A stretch of DNA of 64,000 bases from JANWXR01 sp964608265 (GCA_964608265.1 CAZSNP010000007.1:1-64000); one strand, 5' to 3'. Counted from the first letter of the stretch, positions 1 to 9,613 are shown. Translations and numbers: made by a program. Notes: generated from the sequence alone by a model not told the origin.

Positions 1-1122
1 TTCGACGGCTACAAAGCCGACCCGGCGTATGCGGTCGAGACTCTGCGCGCGGCGATGCGCGGCGGCGCGGAGACGGTGGTGCTGTGCGATACGAACGGCG
101 GCTCGATGCCGTGGGAGATTGGCGAAATCTGTTCGCGCATCCGCGAACAGATTTCGCACCCCTACGGCATCCACACCCACAACGACGGCGAATGCGCGGT
201 GGCGAACACGCTGGCTGCGGTGCGTGAAGGCGCGATGCAGGTGCAGGGCACGATCAACGGCTACGGCGAGCGGTGCGGCAACGCCAACCTGTGCAGCATC
301 ATCCCCGACCTTGAATTGAAACTGCATCAACGCTGCCTGCCCGAAGGCAACCTCAAGCACCTATATGATGTCGCGCACTTTGTGGCCGAGGTCGCCAACC
401 TCGCGCCGGATGAACACCTGGCCTACGTCGGCAAAAGCGCGTTCGCGCACAAGGGCGGCATCCACGTCGCGGCCATGCGCCGCACTGTGCAGAGCTATCA
501 GCACGTCGCGCCCGAGGCGGTCGGCAACAAGATGCGCGTGGTTGTCAGCGAGCTTTCCGGGCGCGGCAATCTGCTGAGCAAGGCCGAGGAATATGGGCTG
601 GAGTTCGAGCACGGCGACGAAGTGGCCGGCGTGCTGACCGAGATCAAGCAACTCGAGTCGCAGGGCTTCGCCTTCGAGGCCGCCGAGGCCTCGGTGGCGC
701 TGATGATGAAGCGGCAGGAGATCACCTACCAGGCCCCGTTCGACCTGATTGATTTCTCCGTCAACGTCGAGCACCGGCAGGGGCGGGGCATCTTCGCGGA
801 GGCGACGGTGAAAGTGCGCGTGCCCGGTCACGACGAAGTGCTGCACACCGCCGCCGAGGGCAACGGCCCGGTGAACGCGCTGGACAAAGCGCTCCGCAAG
901 GCCCTTGCGCCGCACTATCCCGTGCTCCGCAAATTTCAACTGGCCGATTACAAAGTCCGCATCCTCAACAGCAACGACGGCACCGCCGCGACCACGCGGG
1001 TGCTGATCGATACCCAGAACGGCGCCCGCCGCTGGACGACGGTGGGCGCGAGCCCCAACATCATCGAAGCCAGTTGGCGCGCGCTGGCCGATGCGGTGGA
1101 GTACGGGTTGACGATGGCATGA
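1..1122 (+). CDS. cimA: (R)-citramalate synthase, C-terminal part (5' end outside window)
   Basis: Condenses pyruvate with acetyl-CoA to (R)-citramalate, the first step of threonine-independent isoleucine synthesis. The frame is open from base 1 (FDGYKADPAYAVETL), so the N-terminus lies outside the window. Visible are the end of the HMGL-like TIM barrel (VVLCDTNGG, the metal-binding HTHNDGE, GTINGYGERCGNANL) and a C-terminal LeuA-type dimerisation/allosteric domain from about position 760, which in this family binds the feedback inhibitor. FDGYKA and GNKMRVVVSELSGRGNL are typical of the CimA branch rather than LeuA. It is followed by leuB and ilvE in the same direction, consistent with a branched-chain amino acid operon. 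Confidence 0.9.
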   Translation, partial: FDGYKADPAYAVETLRAAMRGGAETVVLCDTNGGSMPWEIGEICSRIREQISHPYGIHTHNDGECAVANTLAAVREGAMQVQGTINGYGERCGNANLCSIIPDLELKLHQRCLPEGNLKHLYDVAHFVAEVANLAPDEHLAYVGKSAFAHKGGIHVAAMRRTVQSYQHVAPEAVGNKMRVVVSELSGRGNLLSKAEEYGLEFEHGDEVAGVLTEIKQLESQGFAFEAAEASVALMMKRQEITYQAPFDLIDFSVNVEHRQGRGIFAEATVKVRVPGHDEVLHTAAEGNGPVNALDKALRKALAPHYPVLRKFQLADYKVRILNSNDGTAATTRVLIDTQNGARRWTTVGASPNIIEASWRALADAVEYGLTMA

Positions 1123-1128
1123 ATGAAA

Positions 1129-1149
1129 GCCTGAAGTCGGCCTTCAGGC
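1129..1149 (+). other. intergenic hairpin between cimA and leuB
   Basis: GCCTGAAG (1129-1136) and CTTCAGGC (1142-1149) form a perfect 8-bp stem with a 5-nt loop just after the cimA stop. No U-run follows, and the leuB ribosome-binding site begins 7 nt downstream. It therefore looks like an mRNA stability or processing hairpin rather than a terminator. Confidence 0.5.
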
Positions 1150-1165
1150 ATTGACAGGAGCAGCA

Positions 1166-2221
1166 TTGAAAGCACACATTGCATTGACGCCCGGCGACGG
1201 CATCGGCCCGGAGGTGGTCGCGGAGGGCCGGCGCGTGTTGGAAGTTGTCGCCCGCAAGCACGGCCACAGTTTTGAGTTCAGCGAACAACTCATCGGTGGG
1301 GGCTCGATTGACGTGCACGGCACGGCGCTGACCGAGGGAGCGCTTGCGGCGTGTCGGGCCGCGGATGCGGTGCTGTTGGGTGCGGTCGGCGCGCCGAAGT
1401 ATGACGACCCGAACAGCAAGGTGCGGCCCGAGCAGGGCATCCTCGCGCTGCGCAAAGGGCTAGGCGTGTTCGCCAACCTGCGCCCGGTGCGCGTGCATCC
1501 CGCGCTGGTGGATGCCTCGCCGCTCAGGCCCGAGAAGCTGGCCGGGGTGGATGTGATGGTGCTGCGCGAATTGACCGGTGGCCTGTATTTCGGCGCGAAG
1601 ACGCGTGAGCAGGTCAACGGTCACGTGAAAGTGGTGGACGCGCTCGAGTATCACGACTTCGAAATCGAACGCATTCTGCGCCTGGCGTTCCGGCTGGCGC
1701 GCGCGCGGCGCAGGAAGGTAACGTCGGTGGATAAGGCCAATATCCTCGATACCTCGCGCCTGTGGCGCAAGTGCGCCATCGAGATCGGCAAAGCCAACCC
1801 CGATGTCACGCTCGACCATATGCTGGTGGACACGGCGGCGATGCAGCTCGTCGCCAACCCGGCGCGCTTCGACGTGCTGGTGACGGAGAACATGTTCGGC
1901 GACATCCTCACCGACGAGGCGGCCGTGCTCGTCGGCTCGATGGGCATGCTGCCTTCGGCCTCGCTCGGTGAGGATGGGCCGGGATTGTACGAGCCGATCC
2001 ACGGCTCCGCGCCGGATATCGCCGGCCAGGGGATTGCGAATCCGGTCGGCACGCTTCTCTCGGTGGCGATGCTGCTGCGGCACTCACTGAGGCTGGATGC
2101 GGAAGCGGCGGCGGTGGAGGCGGCGGTGGACGCGGCCATCTCCGAAGGTTGCCGCACGCGCGACCTCGGCGGCTCAGCGACCACGACGCAAATGACGGAC
2201 GAGATTATCCGGCGCTTGTGA
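1166..2221 (+). CDS. leuB: 3-isopropylmalate dehydrogenase
   Basis: NAD-dependent oxidative decarboxylation of 3-isopropylmalate in leucine synthesis. Next to cimA it may also act on 3-methylmalate in the citramalate route to isoleucine. Family motifs: TPGDGIGPEVV at the N-terminus, LRELTGGLYFG, the conserved VDKANIL, and the metal-binding NMFGDILTDEA followed by HGSAPDIAGQG. I chose the TTG at 1166 (351 aa) because AGGAG at 1156-1160 lies 5 nt upstream; a TTG at 1151 would place that site inside the gene. Length is normal for LeuB. Homoisocitrate dehydrogenase is the main alternative, but a better candidate for that sits in the lysine operon. Confidence 0.92.
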   Translation: MKAHIALTPGDGIGPEVVAEGRRVLEVVARKHGHSFEFSEQLIGGGSIDVHGTALTEGALAACRAADAVLLGAVGAPKYDDPNSKVRPEQGILALRKGLGVFANLRPVRVHPALVDASPLRPEKLAGVDVMVLRELTGGLYFGAKTREQVNGHVKVVDALEYHDFEIERILRLAFRLARARRRKVTSVDKANILDTSRLWRKCAIEIGKANPDVTLDHMLVDTAAMQLVANPARFDVLVTENMFGDILTDEAAVLVGSMGMLPSASLGEDGPGLYEPIHGSAPDIAGQGIANPVGTLLSVAMLLRHSLRLDAEAAAVEAAVDAAISEGCRTRDLGGSATTTQMTDEIIRRL

Positions 2222-2335
2222 AAGGCAACGACTCTGTCATTGTCGCCCTGAGTGCGTACGCCGACTCCTGTAATAACCGACGCCCGTCGCGCGAAGGGCC
2301 GCCTGGCCGGCCACAAAGAGAAAGGATACGGAGAC

Positions 2336-3289
2336 ATGAGCATGAAATCACAATTCATCTGGATGAACGGCGAGCTGGTTTCGTACGAAAAAGCGACGCT
2401 GCACTTTCTGACCCCGGCCCTGCATTACGGCGTCGGCGTGTTCGAGGGCATCCGCGCCTATCAGACGGATCGCGGCCCGGCCATCTTCCGCCACCGCGAA
2501 CACATGGAGCGGCTGAACAACTCGGCGCGCGTGCTTGGCTTCCGCGAACTGCCGTATACGCCCGACGAGTTGATGGCGGCGGCGCGACAGGTCGTCGCGG
2601 CCAACGGCTTTGATGAGTGCTACATCCGCCCGTTGATTTATCTGGCCGAGGGCGGATGGAACCTCACGGTGGACGCCGGCAAGCCGCACGTGGGCATTGC
2701 GGTCTGGGAATGGCGCAACTACCTCGGCCCGGAGGCGCTTGAGGCCGGCATCCGCGCCAACATCGCGACGTTTACGCGCCATCATCCCAACGTGATGATG
2801 ACGAAAGCCAAGATCACCGGCAACTACGCCAACAGCGTGCTGGCGAAAACCGAATCAATGCGATTGGGCTTCGAGGAAGCGATTTTGCTCGACCCGCAGG
2901 GCTACGTCGCCGAGTGCACGGGCGAGAACCTGTTCGTGGTGCGCGGCGGAAAAATCTTCTCGCCCAACCTCGCGCCGCAGCTCGAGGGCATCACCCGCAA
3001 TACCCTCATCACCCTCGCGGGCGATTTGGGCTACGAAGTGATCGAAGCGCCCCTCTCGCGCGACCAGCTGTACACCGCCGATGAGGTGTTTGTGTGCGGC
3101 ACGGCCGCCGAGTGCATCGCCCTGCGCGAGATTGACTTCCGCACCATCGGCGCGGGCAAGATGGGGCCGGTCACGCGCGCGATCCAGCAGGCATATCAGG
3201 AAGCGATTCACGGACGACATGCGCGTTCGGCGGAATGGCTGGACTACGTCAGGGTTGAATCGCAGCTGCCGGTCATGGCCGGCAAATGA
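2336..3289 (+). CDS. ilvE: branched-chain amino acid aminotransferase (fold-type IV PLP)
   Basis: Final transamination in leucine, isoleucine and valine synthesis, using glutamate. 317 aa. PLP lysine K159 in TKAKITGNYANS falls at the same position as in E. coli IlvE. Also present are FEGIRAY near the N-terminus and GYVAECTGENLFVV and LEGITRNTL downstream. The ATG at 2336 is preceded by an AAGGA/GGAG region; a second ATG two codons on (2342) is a possible alternative. It follows leuB after 114 nt that contain no recognisable gene. Confidence 0.93.
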   Translation: MSMKSQFIWMNGELVSYEKATLHFLTPALHYGVGVFEGIRAYQTDRGPAIFRHREHMERLNNSARVLGFRELPYTPDELMAAARQVVAANGFDECYIRPLIYLAEGGWNLTVDAGKPHVGIAVWEWRNYLGPEALEAGIRANIATFTRHHPNVMMTKAKITGNYANSVLAKTESMRLGFEEAILLDPQGYVAECTGENLFVVRGGKIFSPNLAPQLEGITRNTLITLAGDLGYEVIEAPLSRDQLYTADEVFVCGTAAECIALREIDFRTIGAGKMGPVTRAIQQAYQEAIHGRHARSAEWLDYVRVESQLPVMAGK

Positions 3290-3308
3290 GGCAAACCTCT
3301 TCCCCGCG

Positions 3309-3331
3309 TGCGGTGGATTTCAAATCCGCCG
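3309..3331. repeat. intergenic near-palindrome between ilvE and pheA
   Basis: GCGGTGGATTT pairs with AAATCCGCCGC around a 1-nt centre, with a single-base offset in the lower stem. It occupies most of the 70-bp spacer. No U-tract follows. Function unknown; it could be an mRNA-stabilising hairpin or one of the spacer repeats seen elsewhere in the window. Confidence 0.4.
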
Positions 3332-3359
3332 CCCACCGTCCGGCTTACCTGTGTCTGTG

Positions 3360-4178
3360 ATGCGTGTCGCTTTTCAGGGTGAGACAGGCGCGTATTCGGA
3401 GGCGGCAGCGCTGGCGCACTTTGGCCCGGGCACCGAGACGGTGCCGCACGAGTCGTTCGATGCCGTGTTCGCCTCAGTCGAATCGGGCGCGTGCGAACTC
3501 GGCCTGGTGCCGATTGAGAACTCGGTGGCGGGCAGCATCCACCGCAACTACGACCTGCTCATCCAGCACTCGCTCTCGATAGTCGGGGAGCATTTGTTGC
3601 GCGTGCGTCACTGCCTCATCGCGCTGCCGGGCGTCGCGCTCAGGGATATCCGCAAGGTTATCAGCCACCCGCAGGCGCTGGCGCAGTGCGAGCGCTATCT
3701 CAAATCGCTGCCCGGAGTCAAAGTCGAGGTGGCGTACGATACCGCCGGCAGCGTGAAGATCATCAAGGAGCAGGGTGACCGGGCGGTGGCCGCCATTGCC
3801 TCGCGCCGCGCGGCGGAGGTGTATGGCCTGCCCATCGTGGCGGAGGGCATCGAAGATGACTCGGCCAACTACACGCGCTTCCTCGCCATCGCGCCGGCGC
3901 CGGTTGTTCCGGCGGGTGAGGCCAAGACCTCGATCGTGTTCACGCTCCACAATCAGCCGGGCGCCCTGTTCAAGGCCCTCAGCGTGTTTGCGCTGCGAGA
4001 TCTTGATCTGACCAAAATCGAGTCGCGGCCATTGGTGGGCAGGGTCTGGGAGTATCTCTTCTACGTGGACTTCGCCGGCTCCACCGCCGACCCCTCCGCG
4101 CGACGCGCCCTCGAGCACCTCGGCGAATATGCGCCCATGCTGCGCGTGCTCGGCTCTTATCCCCGCCACCGGTTGTAG
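3360..4178 (+). CDS. pheA: prephenate dehydratase with ACT domain
   Basis: Converts prephenate to phenylpyruvate in phenylalanine synthesis. 272 aa, the monofunctional form without chorismate mutase. The catalytic domain shows FQGETGAYSEAA, GLVPIENSVAGS, RVRHCLIALPG and the diagnostic NYTRFLAI. It is followed by a C-terminal ACT domain (KTSIVFTLHNQPGALFKAL, then LTKIESRP), which in this family binds phenylalanine for feedback inhibition. The ATG at 3360 is preferred because MRVAFQGETG matches family N-termini. No strong ribosome-binding site is seen; GTG codons at 3351 and 3357 are alternatives. Confidence 0.92.
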   Translation: MRVAFQGETGAYSEAAALAHFGPGTETVPHESFDAVFASVESGACELGLVPIENSVAGSIHRNYDLLIQHSLSIVGEHLLRVRHCLIALPGVALRDIRKVISHPQALAQCERYLKSLPGVKVEVAYDTAGSVKIIKEQGDRAVAAIASRRAAEVYGLPIVAEGIEDDSANYTRFLAIAPAPVVPAGEAKTSIVFTLHNQPGALFKALSVFALRDLDLTKIESRPLVGRVWEYLFYVDFAGSTADPSARRALEHLGEYAPMLRVLGSYPRHRL

Positions 4179-4231
4179 CGGAACCGCAGCTATACTCCAG
4201 CCGTCCACCTCGAGGAGTGGAGGCACCCCAT

Positions 4232-4753
4232 ATGAAATTGAAATTGATCTGCGTCGCATTGCTCGTGGCCGCCTGTGCGCCCCTGGCCCCGGATGGAACG
4301 GCGGCGCCAACTCCGCCGCTCGCAGTGACCGCGACACCGGCGCCGCCTGATGTTGCCCCAACCGCCATACGTGAATTGCCGGCCGGGCGGGCGCCGGCTA
4401 CCGTTGAGCCGGCCCGCCCGCCGGAAGTCGCCGCTATCCCGCCGGAATTGTGGGAAGCCATCGCGGCGGATCTGGAGGTCCGCACGAGCGCACTGCGCGC
4501 AGACTTCGAAGTCATTCAAGCGGAGGCGGTGCAATGGAATGATGGTTCACTGGGTTGTCCCCAGCCCGGCCTCGAATACACCCAGGCGATTGTGGATGGC
4601 TACCGCATTGTGGTGGAATGGGGCGGCCAGCAATTCGACTACCGCACCGGTAAGGGGCAACACCTCGTCCTGTGTCAGTCGCCGATCACGAACGATGACG
4701 GCACGCTGCCGCCCACGATGGTGATCACGCTCCCGAACATCCAACAACCCTGA
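4232..4753 (+). CDS. lipoprotein with DGSLGCPQP motif
   Basis: A 173-aa predicted lipoprotein of unknown function. It has a signal peptide with lipobox VAAC (Cys at about residue 15), a Pro/Ala/Thr-rich linker of about 70 residues, then a compact domain with WNDGSLGCPQPGLEYTQ, DGYRIVVEWGGQQFDY and a late Cys (HLVLC). The two cysteines could form a disulfide outside the membrane. The start at 4232 has GGAGG 8 nt upstream. A second copy of the same architecture is at 11825-12322. It ends just before a strong terminator and lies last in the cimA-pheA direction, about 50 nt after pheA. Confidence 0.75.
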   Translation: MKLKLICVALLVAACAPLAPDGTAAPTPPLAVTATPAPPDVAPTAIRELPAGRAPATVEPARPPEVAAIPPELWEAIAADLEVRTSALRADFEVIQAEAVQWNDGSLGCPQPGLEYTQAIVDGYRIVVEWGGQQFDYRTGKGQHLVLCQSPITNDDGTLPPTMVITLPNIQQP

Positions 4754-4758
4754 AAACA

Positions 4759-4785
4759 AAACGCCCGCCGAAGGAGCGGGCGTTT
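4759..4785. terminator. bidirectional Rho-independent terminator
   Basis: AAACGCCCGC and GCGGGCGTTT form a 10-bp stem around a 7-nt loop, with a T-rich tail on the + side and an A-rich stretch before it that becomes a T-tract on the - strand. It sits between convergent genes (lipoprotein ending 4753, subtilase ending 4811). Confidence 0.85.
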
Positions 4786-4810
4786 CTTGTTCGGCCTCGG
4801 CGACGCACGG

Positions 4811-7800
4811 CTACGGCAGCAGGGCCGCGGTCGACTCTTTCCCCGCCTCAGCCGCGCGAAACAGGAACAACAGGCCGATCTGCGAGGGCGAGGCAGCGTC
4901 GCCGCCGGCCGGCCGTGAGTAGCGCACGGTGTAGCTGCCCTGCGGCGGAACCTGGACGGCGTTGCTCTGTGGCTGAATCCGGGGCAGCCCGGTCTGGAAG
5001 ATGTGATACTGGCCACAGTTGCGGGGCGAACAATCCCACAAATCGCGATTGAAATAGTTCTCGTAAGCCAACACGAAGAAGTTGAACGGGCGCGTGCTGT
5101 CGGCTCCGATGGCGGCCGCCGGCACCGGCAGGATCCAGTTTTGCGAGTTGAAATCGGTGACGCTGTAGAAATACGGCGTGGTCGGGCGGGTGCCGTCGGC
5201 GGGGTTGATGTCGCGGACAAACACCGCGTTGCGCCCGCTCAGCGGCAGGCCGCGGGCCGCATCCACATCGGCGTTAAAGATCACGTAATCGGCGACGCCG
5301 TTGCGATCGGCGTCGACGTAGAGATCAAACTCAACCGGATAGTTGTGCGAGGCGCGGAACGGCCGGTCATACACCGTCAGCCCAAACTCAATCACCTCAT
5401 CGGCGAGCGCCCCGGCCCCCGGCTGCGGCAACCCGAGGGAAGCGTTCAGCCCGGCGATGGTGTAAGACCGCAATCCGATTTCGTGCAAATCCACCGCGGT
5501 GGTGTTGAGGCCCGGCAGGATGCCCGGCTCATAATCGGCCAGCAAACACTCGCCCTTCTCGTTGACGACTTCGCAGTTGTTCGGGCTGATCTCCACCAGG
5601 GCGAAAATATCCGTGTCGCCGGCCTGATACTTCGCCGGGTTGCGCAATTTCAGCGACGTCGCCATCGTTTTGGCGAGCTCCGTTTGCGCCGCGCGGCGCG
5701 GCAAAACCTGCCACGGCAGGTGGGCGACGTTGTGCTCACCGTCGGCGACGGTGACGAACCCGTCGTGCTCGAACTGTTGCAGGGTGGGGCAGCCGGTGAG
5801 TGGATCGGGGTCACTGCAATAGACATTCGTGCCGCTGCCGCCGAACGAACCGGAGTCAAGCGTCCACGGGCGCAGGTTCTTCGCGTTGATCTTGAGCGTC
5901 ACCTCGACTATGCCGATGAAACCCGCCGGCACGGCCAATGTTCGGGGCGAGAATTCAAGCGTCACGCCGTTGGCCTCATCGTCCGCATAGCGGAAGGCTG
6001 AAGTCAATTCATAGGTGCGGGTGGTCGAGCCGAGATTGAGGATCGCGATCTGCCGCGTCTCGGAGGTGTTCGCCGCGACCCCTTCGTAACCGAATGACAG
6101 GCTGCCGGTCTGCTCGTTCCACGCGTTGAAGTACGCGTTGCCAAACGGGAAATCGTCGGCGCAGTCGGGCTTGATGAAACGCAGGAAGTTCGTTAAGTCG
6201 GTGATCGGCAGCACCGCGCAGACCGGGTCGCCGCCGATCGTCTGCCAGGCGCGATACTGCGTGATATCCCAGACGATGGTGTCGGCGGACGCGGCGGCCA
6301 GCACATCCACCCGGCCCGCGCCCTGCAAGGTGATGGGCGCGAGAAACTCGCCGCCGATCGTCGTGTTGATCTGGGCGTAATTCATCAAAGCCGCTTTGAT
6401 CAGCGGGGCGAACGATTGGGTTTGGATCTCGCCGAGGCCGGGATTGGAATCGAGCAGGCCGCGCTGCTCGAACTTTTGAATGAGGAGCGCCGCCGCCCCG
6501 GCCACCATCGGTGCGGCCCCCGAGGTGCCGCCGAAGGCCGTCGTCCCCGCGCCGGTGCCCACCGCCGCCGAGCGGCTCGCGCCGGGCGCAGCGATATCGG
6601 GCTTGATGCCGCCGTCGGCGATGCGCGGCCCGCGCGCCGAGCTGGCCGCGATATCGTCGTCCAAAATCAGAAACTCGACACATGAAACAAACGCTTCCCG
6701 GCCAATCTGGCTCTTGAGCCAGTTGCCGTCGTTGAGCGTCACGGTTAGTGCGGGCGAGGTGATCTCGCCGCCGCCGTAAGCGAAGGTCGGCGGCGTGTTG
6801 CTGAAGATGTTGTTGGCGATGACGACGAGCACCGCACCGGCGGCGTTGCCGTTGGCGACCTTTTGACTGGCCGCGCACGTGCCGCGATCCACCAGCAACA
6901 CCTTGCCCTCCAGCGACCACGGATCAAACGCCTCGCAGCCGAGGAGGTTGCCGCCCGCGCCATCGCCGTATTGCAGCACGCCCGTGATGTTGAGGGGGAT
7001 GGGCGCGCTCCACGACTGATGCACGCCTTTCACTTTCTCGTCACCGACGGCGATGAAGTACACGAGGTCATGCGGCATGCTGGATTGGGCAACGCTCAGC
7101 GCCGCCTCGGCGGTCGAGGGCTGGCTGACGATGTAAGGATGGTCGCCGTCGTTGCCGGCAGCAGCGACGACCAGCGAGCCGTAGTAACTGGCGAGATTGA
7201 CAAACAGCGATAGATCGTCCTCGGGCTGACCATACGGCGCGCCGAGCGAGAGGTTGATCACGTCAGCCGGGTCGTAGGCGAGGCAATACGCATCAACACC
7301 CGGCGTGCACGCGCCGCGGTCCGAGTCGTCGAGGTCCATGGCATCGTCGAGGGCAAACAGCAGCGCGAGACCATTGCAGGAGGCGCTGACGGCGCTGCAC
7401 GCTTTGAACGACCACAGGTTCGCGCCGGGGGCGACGCCGACATCGCCCGCACCCGGATGGGATTCGCCGCCGCCGAGGATGTCGGCCACGTGCGTGCCGT
7501 GCCCCTGAAAATCTATCGGATTGGGGTCGGGTTGGGTGGCGCTGCTCGAAACCGGCCACGCCTCGCCCACCCAGTCATATCCGCCAACGACGCGATTCTG
7601 CGGGCTGCCGTCGCGACCGTACTGCGGATCACCGAAGTAGCCCGAGACATCGGCGAAACGGTGGGCGGTGCAATTCGGATCGCTGGGGTCGGGCGTGCCG
7701 CTGAAAGTCGCGCCGCAATACGCCTCGCGAAACGCGGCCTCGGTCCCCGGGCCGCCGAACTTCGCGTGGCTGTAATCCACGCCGCTATCGATCACCGCCA

Positions 7801-8332
7801 CGTCAATGCCCGCGCCGGTCAGACCCGCCGCCTGGAGCGCTGAGGCCCCGATCCACGGCACGCTGTCGGTCAGCTCCATCGCGTAGGTCGAGATGCCATG
7901 CACGCCGATGACCTTGCCGAGACCGCGAACATCGTCGAGCTTCTCCCCGTCAATGCTCACCGCCAGGCCGGTGGAGAGTTGGGTGAAGCGCCCGAGGATT
8001 GCGCCGCCCAAAGCCTCGATCTGCGGGATCAGCGCATCCTGCTCGGCGAGGATGCGGGCGCGATAGGCGAGCCGCTGCGCGTGACTCCAGTTGCGGCTCA
8101 CCATCACCAGCGGCGAGAGGTTGATATGCACGATCACCTGCGTCGGTCCGCTGATCAGGCTGCCCGGCTGCTGTTCCCAGGTCTGCGAGGCCTGCTCGAC
8201 GAGCTGGGAATAAGGCGGCAAAGCCAGCACGCCATCGCCGGCGGCCGCCTTCGGGCGGCCTGTGCCAACGGGGCCGAGGGATATGGCAAGGGCCACCAAC
8301 CCAAGGATCAATGGACGAAACATAGACCGCAT
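4811..8332 (-). CDS. secreted S8 (subtilisin-like) serine protease with PA insertion
   Basis: Large extracellular subtilase, 1173 aa. Signal peptide (MRSMFRPLILGLVALAIS), prodomain-like region, then the S8 domain. Catalytic residues are Asp182 (AVIDSGVDYSH), His278 (QGHGTHVAD) and Ser604 (GGTSGAAPMVAG); oxyanion Asn is at 394 (AAAGNDGD). A protease-associated (PA) insertion near residues 450-550 (GKVLLVDRGTCAA) lies between His and Ser. The C-terminal 550 residues are beta-sandwich-like with no sorting motif seen. ATG 8332 has GGAG 6 nt upstream, better than the upstream TTG at 8344. It starts 17 nt after the FxLYD gene and is probably co-transcribed with it. Substrate unknown. Confidence 0.88.
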   Translation of the reverse strand: MRSMFRPLILGLVALAISLGPVGTGRPKAAAGDGVLALPPYSQLVEQASQTWEQQPGSLISGPTQVIVHINLSPLVMVSRNWSHAQRLAYRARILAEQDALIPQIEALGGAILGRFTQLSTGLAVSIDGEKLDDVRGLGKVIGVHGISTYAMELTDSVPWIGASALQAAGLTGAGIDVAVIDSGVDYSHAKFGGPGTEAAFREAYCGATFSGTPDPSDPNCTAHRFADVSGYFGDPQYGRDGSPQNRVVGGYDWVGEAWPVSSSATQPDPNPIDFQGHGTHVADILGGGESHPGAGDVGVAPGANLWSFKACSAVSASCNGLALLFALDDAMDLDDSDRGACTPGVDAYCLAYDPADVINLSLGAPYGQPEDDLSLFVNLASYYGSLVVAAAGNDGDHPYIVSQPSTAEAALSVAQSSMPHDLVYFIAVGDEKVKGVHQSWSAPIPLNITGVLQYGDGAGGNLLGCEAFDPWSLEGKVLLVDRGTCAASQKVANGNAAGAVLVVIANNIFSNTPPTFAYGGGEITSPALTVTLNDGNWLKSQIGREAFVSCVEFLILDDDIAASSARGPRIADGGIKPDIAAPGASRSAAVGTGAGTTAFGGTSGAAPMVAGAAALLIQKFEQRGLLDSNPGLGEIQTQSFAPLIKAALMNYAQINTTIGGEFLAPITLQGAGRVDVLAAASADTIVWDITQYRAWQTIGGDPVCAVLPITDLTNFLRFIKPDCADDFPFGNAYFNAWNEQTGSLSFGYEGVAANTSETRQIAILNLGSTTRTYELTSAFRYADDEANGVTLEFSPRTLAVPAGFIGIVEVTLKINAKNLRPWTLDSGSFGGSGTNVYCSDPDPLTGCPTLQQFEHDGFVTVADGEHNVAHLPWQVLPRRAAQTELAKTMATSLKLRNPAKYQAGDTDIFALVEISPNNCEVVNEKGECLLADYEPGILPGLNTTAVDLHEIGLRSYTIAGLNASLGLPQPGAGALADEVIEFGLTVYDRPFRASHNYPVEFDLYVDADRNGVADYVIFNADVDAARGLPLSGRNAVFVRDINPADGTRPTTPYFYSVTDFNSQNWILPVPAAAIGADSTRPFNFFVLAYENYFNRDLWDCSPRNCGQYHIFQTGLPRIQPQSNAVQVPPQGSYTVRYSRPAGGDAASPSQIGLLFLFRAAEAGKESTAALLP

Positions 8333-8349
8333 CAATGACTCCAAACGTC

Positions 8350-9381
8350 CTAATAGCCGAAGGTCAAAATGCCGTAGCGCTCAATGGTATGCGTTGTCAC
8401 CGGCACACAAATCCGAAAACGAAGCGTCTGGCCGCCCACAAAGCGTTCGAGTTGTTCCGCTGTCGCAAGTACCGTATCCCGAAAATCAATTACGAGATCG
8501 GCGGGATCGTAGACAACCGCGATGATGGTCAATCGTTCGCTGAGGCGCGAGCCTGGGTTCTGGGTTTGGCCCGACAGGCAATAACGGTTGTTTTCCAGCG
8601 AGGCCTCGGTAACGGTGGTTACGAAATCCGTTCGGAGGGTCGCGGCACTGGGAGCCGCCTCGACGGCCAGGGTAAACGTGCTGGCGGATGCGATATCACC
8701 GACCACCAGCTCAAACGGAACGCGACCGGCAGCCGGCACAACTGCCTGCGGCCAGAAGTCACTGACCTCCGCCTCCATCGCGATAGGCTGACCCTGAGCA
8801 TCGTAGAAGCGCCCGGTCACTTCCACCAATTGCATTGGCTCGGCGGAGAGGTTCGTCACCTCGCCGACCACACGATAATGTTGCTTATTGGCATCGAAGA
8901 AGCTGCGCGCTCCGGTAATGAGCCATGAGCCGGTAAGGTGTGGCGTCGCAATGGCCACCCGTTGGGCCGTCGGTGAAACCACGGGGTCGGTGGCAGTCGA
9001 GGTTGGGAAAGTCAGGTTGATAACGGCTGACGGGATCGCCGTGGCGGGCACTGCAGCCGTCGAGTCGGTATTCGTCGCGTTTGTCACGGGCTCAGTTGCG
9101 CGGGCAGGCAACGCTTCGGTAGTGATGGGGGACGCAAAATCCGGTGTGGCCGATGGGGATGCGGTCGGCCAGGTCGTGACGACCTGTGACGCCGATGGCG
9201 CAACTGCAACTAATGCAGCCGACGAAGGTACGGTGGGTTGGGCGACTTCACGCAAGGCCATAACCAGAATCACGACTCCCGCGACGAGTGGCGTTGCCAG
9301 TGCCAGGCCGATACCCAGCCACAGCGCAGCCGAAGACCGGCGCCGTGGCGCAGGTGGTGAACCATTGGATCCAGAGTACAT
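8350..9381 (-). CDS. membrane-anchored FxLYD-type domain protein (copy 1)
   Basis: 343 aa. Short basic cytoplasmic head (PAPRRRS), one transmembrane helix at about residues 20-43, an Ala/Thr/Pro-rich stalk to about residue 150, then an extracellular FxLYD-like beta domain (YRVVGEVTNLSAEPMQLVEV then GRFYDAQGQPI) and a second small domain to the end. FxLYD domains occur in cell-surface proteins of mostly unknown function. The gene runs directly into the subtilase at 8332 and has its own consensus promoter at 9614-9642. Paralogs are at 9723-10784 and 15944-17041; the latter precedes the second subtilase. Confidence 0.7.
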   Translation of the reverse strand: MYSGSNGSPPAPRRRSSAALWLGIGLALATPLVAGVVILVMALREVAQPTVPSSAALVAVAPSASQVVTTWPTASPSATPDFASPITTEALPARATEPVTNATNTDSTAAVPATAIPSAVINLTFPTSTATDPVVSPTAQRVAIATPHLTGSWLITGARSFFDANKQHYRVVGEVTNLSAEPMQLVEVTGRFYDAQGQPIAMEAEVSDFWPQAVVPAAGRVPFELVVGDIASASTFTLAVEAAPSAATLRTDFVTTVTEASLENNRYCLSGQTQNPGSRLSERLTIIAVVYDPADLVIDFRDTVLATAEQLERFVGGQTLRFRICVPVTTHTIERYGILTFGY

Positions 9382-9613
9382 CTAGCCCCATGTGTGTCCA
9401 GTCACGCCGTGGCTCGCCTATAGGCGGCGCGGCATGAAGCGAAATAGATTGGGTCGTGCGGGTCGTGCGGGTTAGATTGGACGGGTCAGCGCCGGAACAA
9501 ACAGCTTCCACCACTGGGCAAGGCGGAGACAGAACCGGCAACACTGTCACTCACCGGGTAGGGCCGTTGAGCGTAGCGAAGACATTCGAAATCTCGCCGT
9601 CAAATCTGCTTGC
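9382..9613 (-). other. long untranslated leader, no gene seen
   Basis: About 230 nt between the predicted -10 element and the FxLYD copy 1 start. I see no convincing ORF with a ribosome-binding site, no terminator and no known riboswitch. A short direct repeat (GGGTCGTGC twice) is near 9450-9468. The remainder of the spacer up to 9722, beyond the promoter, holds nothing recognisable. Confidence 0.4.

Noticed and set aside
4759..4785. A riboswitch or small RNA at the terminator between 4753 and 4811
   Set aside because: Only a simple stem with T-tracts on both strands; no additional conserved structure is visible.
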